A DNA stretch of 64,000 bases from Streptomyces chumphonensis (GTDB lineage: Bacteria; Actinomycetota; Actinomycetes; Streptomycetales; Streptomycetaceae), in assembly GCF_014779715.1 (NCBI RefSeq), contig NZ_JACXYU010000016.1, positions 55,568-119,567 of the forward strand. The letters run 5' to 3'. Of the stretch, positions 53,964 through 62,095 are shown piece after piece (position 1 is the first letter of the stretch; every line of letters begins with the position of its first letter). Both the position numbers and the translations under genes were made by a program. Under the pieces are notes generated by a model. That model was not told the DNA's origin. It saw only the letters and a list, made by a program, of their open reading frames with translations, and did not search any database.

Positions 53964-55144
53964 CGCACTCGCCCCGCGCGCTGGACCGGGCTCGTTGGCA
54001 GGTCGTCGCCCGGTTTGTCGGGAAGCAGGACGGCGTCCTGCGGAGCGAAGGTCACCGTGACCGTGTCGCCGACCCGGGGAGGGTCGCGCAGCTCGGCGAC
54101 GTCCACGACGAGGGTCTCGGGGCCGAGGTCCAGGTAGAGCCGGTGGGTGGCGCCGCGCCACTGCAGTTCGGCGACCCTGCCGCGTAAGCCGTTGCCCGTC
54201 GGCTGCTCGGTGAGGCTCAGGTGGTGGGGTCGGATGCACGCGAGCACGTCGACTCCCGGGGAGACGATCTCCGGAGCGGTGACGAGCAGTGTGGTGCCGT
54301 GGTGGTCGACCTCGGCCCGTCCGTCCGGAGCGTGTGCCCGGACCACGACCGGAAGGAGATTGGCGCCGCCGAGGAATGTGGCCGTGAAGTCGTTGCCCGG
54401 TTCGCGGTAGAGCTCCTGGGGCGTTCCACAACTGACCAGTCGTGCGTCCCTCATGACCGCGATGCGATCGGCCAGGGTGAGTGCCTCGACCTGGTCGTGG
54501 GTCACGTAGAGGATCGAGACGTCGGGGAGTTCGCGGTGCAGCCGGGCCAGTTCCGCGAGCATTCCCGAGCGCAGCTGGGCGTCGAGCGCGGAGAGGGGTT
54601 CGTCCAGCAGGAGGACGCGGGGCCGGATGGCCAGGGCTCGCGCGATCGCCACCCGCTGCTGCTGACCGCCTGACAGCTCTCTGGGGTAGCGACGCGCGAA
54701 GTCCTCCATCCCCGTCATGCGCAGCGCTTCCCGGACGCGGGCGGGGATCTCCGCACGAGGCGTCTTGTGAGCGCGCAGGCCGAAGGCGACGTTGTCCGAC
54801 ACCCGCATGTGCGGGAAGAGCGCGTACTGCTGGACCACCATCCCGATGCCCCGGCGATGCGGCGGAAGCCCGGTGACGTCCTCACCGCCGATGTAGACCC
54901 GACCGTGCGCCGGGGTGGCGAACCCGGCGACGGCCCGCAGCGCCGTGGTCTTGCCCGAGCCCGACGGCCCGAGCAAGGCCATGACCTCGCCGGGGAGGAG
55001 GGTCAGATCGAGTGAGTCCAGGACCGTGGTGGCTCCGTAGGCCACGGAGACGGACTCGAAGCGTATGCCTGAGCGGAGCCGGCCGCCGCCGCTACCCCCG
55101 TGTGGTGCGGGGGGCGCCGGCCTGTGTCTGACGAAAGTGGACAC
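53960..55144 (-). CDS. ABC transporter ATP-binding protein (PhnT/PotA-like)
   Basis: This 394-residue ATPase has Walker A GPSGSGKT, signature LSGGQQQRVAIARAL, Walker B LLLDEPLSALD and a C-terminal TOBE-like regulatory region (IRPHHLSLTEQ, VAELQWRGATHRLYL). It heads the leftward four-gene importer operon. GTG 55144 follows AAGGGGA. Upstream lies the second copy of the shared 19-nt motif. Confidence 0.88.
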   Translation of the reverse strand: MSTFVRHRPAPPAPHGGSGGGRLRSGIRFESVSVAYGATTVLDSLDLTLLPGEVMALLGPSGSGKTTALRAVAGFATPAHGRVYIGGEDVTGLPPHRRGIGMVVQQYALFPHMRVSDNVAFGLRAHKTPRAEIPARVREALRMTGMEDFARRYPRELSGGQQQRVAIARALAIRPRVLLLDEPLSALDAQLRSGMLAELARLHRELPDVSILYVTHDQVEALTLADRIAVMRDARLVSCGTPQELYREPGNDFTATFLGGANLLPVVVRAHAPDGRAEVDHHGTTLLVTAPEIVSPGVDVLACIRPHHLSLTEQPTGNGLRGRVAELQWRGATHRLYLDLGPETLVVDVAELRDPPRVGDTVTVTFAPQDAVLLPDKPGDDLPTSPVQRAGRVR

Positions 55145-55718
55145 GATTCCCCTTGGATCAAGACGACGGGCTGTACCTCGTGTGATGCGGGAGGGCGCGA
55201 TTCGGCCGAGGGCCGGTGGGGTATCCGGACGTGGTGGTGGTACCCCGCACAGCGGCACGGAGAAGGCCCGGCAGCCCGGAGACCCAGCCGGCCGGGGGAC
55301 GAGCGGCCTGTCCTTCGACACGGCACGTCCCCCTGTGCCACTCGCCGGGCGCCACGCTGTTCCCAGCCAGCCGCGCCTGACCGTCCCCTTCGATCTGTCG
55401 CCCCTCTCACCAGCGATGCATCAGCCATCATTCATGGATCAGTAGGTGCTGTACAGACGGGCGTCAGCCACGGCGCACGCGCGCCCCGCCCCTCCTGAAC
55501 CACTCGCCGTAGCGCATCTCCGCAACGGCCGGAAGACCGCCGCGCCGGGGAACCACCAGGCAGTGCGCCCGCCGCCGAGAACCCGCGGAACCACCACCCA
55601 ACAGGCCGGGCCCTCGCGCGGCGACGCGTCACAGCGCACCGGGTGGCCGAAAACGCGTGGTTGCGGTCGTCTCCCGTCGGGCTTCCGGCCGCGACCGCCC
55701 CCAGCTCAGTTGACACCA
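55145..55718. promoter_or_regulatory. gene-free region between the importer operon and arsR-arsP, with shared motif copy 2
   Basis: No gene is supported. CATCAGCCATCATTCATGG (55419-55437) differs from the copy at 42224 in two bases and lies about 275 nt from the importer start, almost the same distance as copy 1 from the aroA-like start. CAGACGG follows at 55454. Confidence 0.5.
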
Positions 55719-55725
55719 ATGAATA

Positions 55726-55738
55726 CTGTTGATATCAA
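55726..55738. promoter_or_regulatory. CTGTTGATA half-site overlapping palindrome TTGATATCAA
   Basis: CTGTTGATA (55726-55734) is identical to the right half of the operator at 42686-42709, and TTGATATCAA (55729-55738) is a perfect palindrome. It lies 7 nt before the arsR ATG at 55746. Confidence 0.6.
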
Positions 55739-55745
55739 TCGTCTT

Positions 55746-56120
55746 ATGGATGAAGTACTGGGCGTTCGCCTCATGCCGCCGGCGGAGCTTTCGAATCGGG
55801 ACCGAGCACGCCTGCTCGCTCCCCTGCTGAAGGTCCTGGCCGACGAGAACCGACTCACGATCACCCTTCTCCTCGCCGAGCACTCCCGCACGGTCAAGGA
55901 ACTGCAGCAGGCGACCGGCCTGAGCCAGACGTTGGTCAGCCACCACCTGGCGACCTTGCGCGACCAGCAACTGGTCACCTCCGCCCCACGGGGCCGAGCC
56001 AACGTGTACACGCTGTGCTGCGAGCAACTGGGCACCCCGGTGCGGTGGCTCGCCTCCCTGGCCGCGCTGACCCCCGAGGGCGCCGCCGCCTGCTGCAAGG
56101 GTGAGTGGCCGGGTGAATAG
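55746..56120 (+). CDS. ArsR-family regulator, Cys-Cys type (copy 3)
   Basis: This 124-residue winged-helix protein has LSQTLVSHHLATLRDQQLV, wing pair Cys91-Cys92 (VYTLCCEQL) and a second C-terminal pair Cys116-Cys117 (AACCKGE). It lacks CVCD. ATG 55746 is chosen so that the operator stays upstream; ATG 55719 is in frame but would place the operator inside the gene. Its 3' end overlaps arsP, so it probably controls ArsP production. Confidence 0.85.
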   Translation: MDEVLGVRLMPPAELSNRDRARLLAPLLKVLADENRLTITLLLAEHSRTVKELQQATGLSQTLVSHHLATLRDQQLVTSAPRGRANVYTLCCEQLGTPVRWLASLAALTPEGAAACCKGEWPGE

Positions 56121-56997
56121 CTGGGGCGAGACCTTTCAGACGTTCGGAATCATCGCGGCCGAACTGGTCGCGCTCTTCCTCGCCATCTCCTTCCTGGTGG
56201 CCCTGTTCAACCGGCGGGTGGGAGCCAAGCGGATCCAGGGCTGGCTGGGCGGGGGCCCGGTCGTCGGGCCCCTCAAAGGCGTCGCTCTCGGAGCCCTGAC
56301 CCCCTTCTGCTCCTGCTCCACACTGCCCATGCTCGCCGGCATGTTCAAAGCGGGCGTACCGTTCGTCACGGCGGCGAGCTTCCTCGTCGCCTCCCCCCTC
56401 CTCAACCCGATCATCCTGACCGCGGTGGCCGTGATCTTCAGTCTCCCGGTCATGCTGGGTTACGCGGCCGTCGCCTTCGTCGGCAGCCTGCTGATCGCGG
56501 CGAGCTGGAACGCCTTGGGACTCGAGCGCTTCGTCAAGCGCGTGCGCGTGGAGGGGGAGAAGGCGGAGGAGCCCTGGCAGGGACTGCGCGCCGAGATGCC
56601 GGGCGCCTGGCGCTCGGCCCGGTCGGACTTCCGTCCTCTGGTCCTTCCCCTGCTGGTGGGCGTGAGCATCGGCGCCTTCATCTACGGAGCCGTACCCGAG
56701 TCCTTCCTGACCGGATTCGCCGGACCGGACAACCCCGCGGCCATTCCGGTCGCCGCACTGATCGGTATCCCTCTGTACATCCGCACGGAGGCCGCCCTGC
56801 CGATCGGCCTGGCGCTCTCGGAAGCCGGCATGGGGATCGGCGCGGTCTTCGCCCTCATCATCGGTGGTGCCGGGGCGAGCATCCCCGAGGTCAGCATGCT
56901 GACGGCCATCTTCAAGCCGCGGCTCGTGGCGACCTTCGTCGCCTCCATCCTGCTGATGGCCATCGCCGGGGGCTTCATCATTCCGCTCTTCGCCTGA
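56101..56997 (+). CDS. arsP: ArsP-family organoarsenical permease
   Basis: This 298-residue membrane protein has about eight to ten spans and TPFCSCSTLPMLAGM near residue 66, the Cys-x-Cys-x motif of the ArsP/DUF318 permeases. VASPLLNPIILT also fits the family. Characterised ArsP proteins export trivalent organoarsenicals such as methylarsenite but not inorganic arsenite. Beside a C-As biosynthetic set it is the likely exit route for a reduced organoarsenical. The gene overlaps arsR by 20 nt; GTG 56113 is an alternative start. Confidence 0.85.
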   Translation: MSGRVNSWGETFQTFGIIAAELVALFLAISFLVALFNRRVGAKRIQGWLGGGPVVGPLKGVALGALTPFCSCSTLPMLAGMFKAGVPFVTAASFLVASPLLNPIILTAVAVIFSLPVMLGYAAVAFVGSLLIAASWNALGLERFVKRVRVEGEKAEEPWQGLRAEMPGAWRSARSDFRPLVLPLLVGVSIGAFIYGAVPESFLTGFAGPDNPAAIPVAALIGIPLYIRTEAALPIGLALSEAGMGIGAVFALIIGGAGASIPEVSMLTAIFKPRLVATFVASILLMAIAGGFIIPLFA

Positions 56998-57136
56998 CCC
57001 GGCGAGCCCTCGGCTCCTGGCGTCGGGCCGTGACGGCGGCCACGCGCCCGGAGCAGGACAGTACACACCACCCACCTCGCACCTCGGCACGACCAGCGCA
57101 ACCACAGGTGAGAACACACGTTCTACAGGAGGACGC

Positions 57137-57853
57137 ATGGACAGCGTGATCGAGCTCCGCATCGCCCTGGTAGGGGACAAGGGCAACCACGCGGAACCCG
57201 CCCATCCCAAGATCGAATCGCTGCTCGACGAGCTCGGAACCCCTGCCGAATGGCTTTCGACGGAGAAGATCACGGGTTCGGCGGACCTGGAGGGCTTCCA
57301 CGGCATATGGGTGGTGCCCGGTGCGCCGTACCTGAACGAGGCGGGCGCCCAGCACGCCGTTCGGGTGGCTCGGGAAGCCGGCGTCCCGTTCCTCGGCACC
57401 TGCGGCGGCTTCTTCAGCGCACTGATAGGAAACGCGCTGGCCAACGGCGTCGACGACGTCGCGGGCGTGGTGGAGGACCAGGATCGCTACATGGCCCTGG
57501 CAACACCGTTCACGTGCTCGTTCACCGGGGAGAAGGCACCTCTCACCGTCAAGAGGGAGTCCCGGCTGGCGTCGATCTACGGCCACCCCGACGACGTGCA
57601 GGAAGTGTTCCACTGCTCGTGGTCGCTGAGCCGCGCGTTCATGGAGGCCGCGGTCGAGGGAGCCATGGAGTTCGTGGCCTGGGACGCCGACGGCGCCCCG
57701 CGGGCGTTGGAGGTGAAGGAGCACCCCTTCTTCGTCGCCAGCCTCTTCCAGCCGGAGCTCTCCTCCACCGCCTCCTCGGTGCACCCCGTCATCGCCCGTT
57801 TCCTGGAGGCTGCCACGCGGCATGCCGCCAAGACCGGTCCGGTCGCGACGTGA
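57137..57853 (+). CDS. CTP-synthase C-terminal-like glutamine amidotransferase
   Basis: This 238-residue class I amidotransferase-like protein resembles only the C-terminal half of CTP synthase: IALVGDKGNHAEPAHPKIE, WVVPGAPYLN, a nucleophile motif GTCGGFF and SLFQPELSS near the end, where a His-x-Glu pair is normally found but the His is not evident. It could generate ammonia for a partner or act on another glutamyl substrate. CTP-dependent steps occur in phosphonate biology; a role here is inference. ATG 57137 follows AGGAGG. Confidence 0.75.
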   Translation: MDSVIELRIALVGDKGNHAEPAHPKIESLLDELGTPAEWLSTEKITGSADLEGFHGIWVVPGAPYLNEAGAQHAVRVAREAGVPFLGTCGGFFSALIGNALANGVDDVAGVVEDQDRYMALATPFTCSFTGEKAPLTVKRESRLASIYGHPDDVQEVFHCSWSLSRAFMEAAVEGAMEFVAWDADGAPRALEVKEHPFFVASLFQPELSSTASSVHPVIARFLEAATRHAAKTGPVAT

Positions 57854-58410
57854 GGAGCCGCACGGGCGCCCCGCGCGCTCTCCGGCTTCGACCCGATCGG
57901 TCCTTCCGTGGTTCACCTTTCGGCCGCTGTTGATTCCGGCCACGCCGCGCCCCGGGGACGAGGGTTTCAACCGCCCGCCCGGGGCGCTCGCGAGCGCGGA
58001 ATCCGGACCAACACTCGCCTCAACGGACGCCTACGTCCCAGCCGTTCGCCCCACTCACGCGCGGTCGGCTGCGAACGGTCGGGCCGCGGCAGAACCGACC
58101 GCGTCGCCCGGTCGGTCCACCCCGGGACGGGACCGTTCCGCATCCTTCATCAGGCCAGGTACGCCCCCCTGTCCGAGCGCCCCGGACCCGAGAGGTGGAG
58201 GCCCCTACCCCGTAGGGCGCACCGGCTGCCCCGGACGGTCGGATCGACGCACCTGAGCACCACCACGCGGTCCGGGCCAAGCAGTCGAAGCCCGGGCCCC
58301 GGGGCGCGGCCGGAGTCGCACGGCACACGCCGCGCGGGCCCCCGGCGCTCCCGGCGGCGGGGGCGCCGACGTGGCCGGAAAGTGCCGTCCCGCGAGGAGG
58401 CGGAGCGACA
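57854..58410. other. 557-nt gene-free stretch before the Pst-like operon
   Basis: No gene is supported. It holds one CTGTTGAT half-site (57927-57934) similar to those of the CC-type ArsR operators; alone this is weak. Confidence 0.4.
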
Positions 58411-58489
58411 TTGTCTTTTCACCGAGGGTTCTCATATCAATCATCGTTTGTTTAATATCTCCTGGCGTTGGCCCCCGTTGCCCCAGGAG
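58411..58489 (+). promoter_or_regulatory. promoter, inverted repeat and Shine-Dalgarno-masking hairpin of the Pst-like operon
   Basis: TTGTCT (58411-58416) is a plausible -35, with ATATCA about 17 nt later. An imperfect repeat (ATATCAATCA and TGTTTAATAT, 58434-58458) overlaps the probable start. CTCCTGG (58459-58465) can pair with CCAGGAG (58483-58489), which is the ribosome binding site of the pstS-like gene. Confidence 0.5.
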
Positions 58490-58497
58490 GACCGTGC

Positions 58498-59448
58498 ATG
58501 TCCCGCAATGCGTCAAACCTGGTACCCCCCGCACACCACGCGTCAGTGAGCACAGCGCCCGGTACCTCCGGGACTCCACACGCCGGACGGCTCCGCAGAC
58601 GCGCTCTCCCGGCCGCCGTGCTCCTCCTCGGCTCGTTACTGGCGTCCTGCGCCGGAGGTGACACCGAGACCAGTGCCCTGAGCATCAGCGGTTCCACGAC
58701 AGTGGCGCCCGTGGCGGCGGACGCCGCGGAATCCCTTCGCAAGCAGGGTCTTGAGGCCACCGTTGCCACGCAGGGTGGCTCTGCCGGCGGAATCTCCCAG
58801 CTCGGTGCCGGGCAGATCGACATCGCGATGAGTTCGAAGCCGTTGGGCGAGGAGGAACGTTCGGCTCATCCGGACACCACGTTCCACACGACGCAGATCG
58901 GCACCGACGCGGTCGGCGTGATCACCACCAGGGAAGTGGCCGACGCCGGTGTGGACGACCTCACCAAGGAGCAGGTGCGCGACCTCTTCGAGGGAAACAT
59001 CACCAACTGGTCGGAGCTGGGTGGGCCCGACCTCGAGGTCTTCGTCTACGACAAGGAACCCGGCCGGGGCACCCGTGAGGCGTTGGACTCCTACCTCTAC
59101 GAAGGGGCCACGCCCCCGCCGCCCCCCGAGACCGACAACTTCGCCATCGTCGGCGGAAACCTGGAGACGCGAAGCAAGCTGAAGTCGACGCCCGGGAGCG
59201 TCGCCCCGCTCTCCACCGGGTTCATCGAGGGTCATGACGACCTCGTCGCCGTGACGCTGGACGGCGTCTCCCCCGAACCCGGGAACATCGCCTCCGGGGA
59301 CTACCCGATGACGCGCCCCCTGTACCTCATCACGGACGGTCGGCCTCAGGGCAGGGCGAGGGACTTCATCGACTACGTGCTCTCGGGTACGGGCCAGGAG
59401 CACCTGACCAGACACGGCTATCTGACGCTCGAAGAACTCGGGAAGTAG
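58498..59448 (+). CDS. PstS-like phosphate/arsenate-binding lipoprotein
   Basis: This 316-residue protein has a long lipoprotein signal (RRRALPAAVLLLGSLLASC, Cys near 52). The PstS motifs are ISGSTTVAPVAADAAE, TQGGSAGGISQL, VITTREVA, FEGNITNWSELGG and PGRGTREALDSYL. PstS proteins bind phosphate and, less tightly, arsenate. In this island it may feed arsenate to the AroA-like enzyme or keep phosphate uptake going under arsenate. ATG 58498 follows AGGAGGACC. It is first in a three-gene operon. Confidence 0.85.
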   Translation: MSRNASNLVPPAHHASVSTAPGTSGTPHAGRLRRRALPAAVLLLGSLLASCAGGDTETSALSISGSTTVAPVAADAAESLRKQGLEATVATQGGSAGGISQLGAGQIDIAMSSKPLGEEERSAHPDTTFHTTQIGTDAVGVITTREVADAGVDDLTKEQVRDLFEGNITNWSELGGPDLEVFVYDKEPGRGTREALDSYLYEGATPPPPPETDNFAIVGGNLETRSKLKSTPGSVAPLSTGFIEGHDDLVAVTLDGVSPEPGNIASGDYPMTRPLYLITDGRPQGRARDFIDYVLSGTGQEHLTRHGYLTLEELGK

Positions 59449-59451
59449 CGG

Positions 59452-61263
59452 ATGCCCACCACCTTGCGGGCACGGCCCCCGACCGCGCCGACCACGCCGC
59501 GGCGCCCCCGGCCACCGCACTGGGTCCTGGCACTGGCCCTCACCGGCGCGGCATCCGTGGTCACCATCCTGCTGCTCATCGGCGGTTATCTCGTCGGCGG
59601 CATCTCCGGCGGCACCGTCGACTGGATCACCCTGCTGACCTCGGCTGAATGGAGCCCTGCGCACGGCTCGTTCGGCGCTCTCTCCATGATCTTCGGGACC
59701 GCGGCGGTCGGTGTCCTCGCGCTGGCCCTGGCCGTCCCCGTGGGCTGGGCCGCGGCGATCGCGTTGACCGAGTACCTGCCGCCACGCCTGGCCCGGCCGT
59801 TGCGCACATGTGTCGAGTTGCTCGCCGCCGTCCCCTCCATCGTGTACGGCCTGCTGGGCATCATGGTCATCCGCCCGCTGATCTCCTCGGTCGCGCACGT
59901 GCCCGGGGGCGACAGCCTGCTGGCCGCGGGCATCGTGCTCGCCATCATGATCGTGCCGACCGTGGTCGCCGTGAGTGTCGACGCGCTCTCCGCGGTTCCC
60001 GACCGCTACCGCGAGTCCGGATACTCGCTCGGGCTCACCCGTCGCGAAGTGATTCGCTCCGCGGTGCTCCCGCTGGCCCGCACCGGCATGCGAGCCGCGG
60101 TCCTCCTCGGCCTCGCCCGTGCACTGGGCGAGGCCATCGCGGTCTACCTCGTGGTCGGACGGGCAGACGGCCGCCTCCCGGACGGCATCGGCGGGCTTCT
60201 CGACGCCCTGGTCCGTCCGGGGCAGACTCTGACCACCAAACTCGCCGGACCAGAACCGGTGTTGGCGGGCACCTCGGGGCCGCACTTCGCCGCTCTGTGC
60301 GGCCTGGGTGTGCTGGTCCTGTCCCTCGTGGCCGCTGCCACGGTGTGGAGCACCCGGGTGGGTGGCCGGCGGCACGAGGCCGGGAAGCCGCCCACCGTCC
60401 GGTCGGCCTCGTCCCTACGCGTCCAGCAGGACCGGGCCACCGCCGTGCTGCGGCTGGCCGCCCTCGCGCTTCCTGCCGTGCTCCTGTTCGCCATGCTCAT
60501 CATCCTGCTGGCGAAGGGAAGCACGGCATTCGATCCGGCGTTCTGGTTCACCCCGGCATCCGGCAGCGCCGAGGGCGGAGTCCGCGACCAGATCCTGGGG
60601 ACCGTGCTGCTGATGGTGACCACGGGGTTGATCGCGCTACCGCTCGGGTTCGGCGCCGGCGTCTTGATCGGTGTCCGAGCCTCGGCCCGCACCGCCCGGC
60701 TGCTCCAGACGGTGACCGTCGTCGTCGGCGGCACTCCGACCATCCTGCTGGGCCTGACCGGTTTCGTCCTGTTGTCCGGCGCCCTGGGATGGGGGCGCTC
60801 CTGGCTGGCGGGCACCCTGGTTCTGGTCCCCGTCGTCGTCCCCGTGGTGGCCCTGTCCACCTCGGCACGCGTCAGGGGCATGCCACAGGAACTGACGGAG
60901 AGTGCGATGGCGCTGGGGCTTTCGCGGTCCCAGTACATCCGCTCCGTCGTCATCCCCTATTCCTGGCCCGCCACGATCACCGGCCTTCTCCTCGGCCTGG
61001 CACGGGCAGCCGGGGAAACGGCACCTCTGCTGTTCACCGCCACCGTCTTCTTCGGCGCTCCGGCGCTTCCCGGCGGGGTGGTGGACTCCCCCATCCAGGC
61101 TCTCCCGACCCACATCTTCACGTTGTCACAGGACTCCGGAGACCCCCAGAGCATGACGCAGGCCTGGTCGAGCGCGCTCGCCCTGGTGATGATCACGGCG
61201 GTACTCCTCAGTGCGGCGGTCGCACTGCGCAACCGCCGGGAAGGAGAACGATGGACAGCGTGA
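59452..61263 (+). CDS. fused PstC-PstA phosphate-type ABC permease
   Basis: This 603-residue protein joins two permeases normally made separately. The first half (about 25-300) is PstC-like with docking loop ESGYSLGLTRREVIRSAVLPLA. After a basic linker, the second half (about 325-600) is PstA-like with ESAMALGLSRSQYIRSVVIPY. Both halves have about six spans and retain LGLARALGEAIA- or LGLARAAGETAP-type motifs. No stop or frameshift separates them, so this is a true fusion. It starts 3 nt after the pstS-like stop. Confidence 0.85.
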   Translation: MPTTLRARPPTAPTTPRRPRPPHWVLALALTGAASVVTILLLIGGYLVGGISGGTVDWITLLTSAEWSPAHGSFGALSMIFGTAAVGVLALALAVPVGWAAAIALTEYLPPRLARPLRTCVELLAAVPSIVYGLLGIMVIRPLISSVAHVPGGDSLLAAGIVLAIMIVPTVVAVSVDALSAVPDRYRESGYSLGLTRREVIRSAVLPLARTGMRAAVLLGLARALGEAIAVYLVVGRADGRLPDGIGGLLDALVRPGQTLTTKLAGPEPVLAGTSGPHFAALCGLGVLVLSLVAAATVWSTRVGGRRHEAGKPPTVRSASSLRVQQDRATAVLRLAALALPAVLLFAMLIILLAKGSTAFDPAFWFTPASGSAEGGVRDQILGTVLLMVTTGLIALPLGFGAGVLIGVRASARTARLLQTVTVVVGGTPTILLGLTGFVLLSGALGWGRSWLAGTLVLVPVVVPVVALSTSARVRGMPQELTESAMALGLSRSQYIRSVVIPYSWPATITGLLLGLARAAGETAPLLFTATVFFGAPALPGGVVDSPIQALPTHIFTLSQDSGDPQSMTQAWSSALALVMITAVLLSAAVALRNRREGERWTA

Positions 61264-61940
61264 TATCCGCGAGAGACCTGCGGGTGAGCATCGGTGGCAA
61301 GACGCTCGTCGGTCCGGTCGATTTCGAGCTGCCGCACGGATCGACGACAGGTCTGTGCGGCCCGTCCGGCGCGGGGAAGTCCACCGTGCTGCGTGCCCTC
61401 GTCGACCTGCTGCCCACCGGCCTCGTCCGGACGGGTGAGCTGCGCGTCCTGGGGGACCCCGTGCGGAACGGCAGGGCCGAAGCCGCGTTGAGGGCCAAGG
61501 TCGTGCTCGTACCGCAGACGCCCGTCGTCTTCGGGGGCAGCATTCTGGACAACGCCCTCTTCGGCATCCGACACGTGGTGAGGGCGCCCCGACAGCTGTT
61601 ACGGGAGCGGGCCGAACTGGCCCTACAGGAGGCAGGTCTGTGGGAGGAAGTACGAGACCGTCTCGACGTGTCGGCCCAGGTCCTCTCCGCAGGCCAGCGC
61701 CAACGTCTCTGTCTGGCGCGGGCCCTTGCCCTGGACCCGGCCGCGCTGCTCCTCGACGAACCGACCAGCGCCCTTGACGAGCGCAGCCGCGACACCGTCG
61801 AGGAGTCGGTCGCCGCGCTACGGGGACACCGCACGGTCATGCTCGTGTCGCACGACACGTCGCAGGTCGAGCGGTTGTGCGACCGGACGGTGCACCTCGG
61901 CCACCTGGCCGAGGCACAGCCGAGCGCCGCGCTTTCCTGA
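61251..61940 (+). CDS. PstB-like ABC transporter ATPase, short form
   Basis: This 229-residue ATPase has Walker A GPSGAGKST, signature LSAGQRQRLCLARAL and Walker B LLLDEPTSALD. It is shorter than typical PstB (about 260 residues). It overlaps the pstCA-like gene by 13 nt, with AAGGAG before ATG 61251. It drives the fused permease. No phoU follows. Confidence 0.83.
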   Translation: MDSVISARDLRVSIGGKTLVGPVDFELPHGSTTGLCGPSGAGKSTVLRALVDLLPTGLVRTGELRVLGDPVRNGRAEAALRAKVVLVPQTPVVFGGSILDNALFGIRHVVRAPRQLLRERAELALQEAGLWEEVRDRLDVSAQVLSAGQRQRLCLARALALDPAALLLDEPTSALDERSRDTVEESVAALRGHRTVMLVSHDTSQVERLCDRTVHLGHLAEAQPSAALS

Positions 61941-62095
61941 CCGTCCGCACGCGGGGATCGGGCGGCTGCGGCCCCCCGCCGGCACGTGAGAAGACCGGCA
62001 CGTGAGAAGAGGTGTGGGACGCATGGAGGGCGACCAGGTGTGGCCGGCGGCGGGCGCGAGCCCGCCACCGGCCACCACCCGCCGGCGCGACGAGG

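Noticed and set aside
59649..61250. Long frame upstream of the pstB-like start
   Set aside because: It is an out-of-frame shadow of the pstCA fusion; the true pstB-like start is ATG 61251, preceded by AAGGAG.
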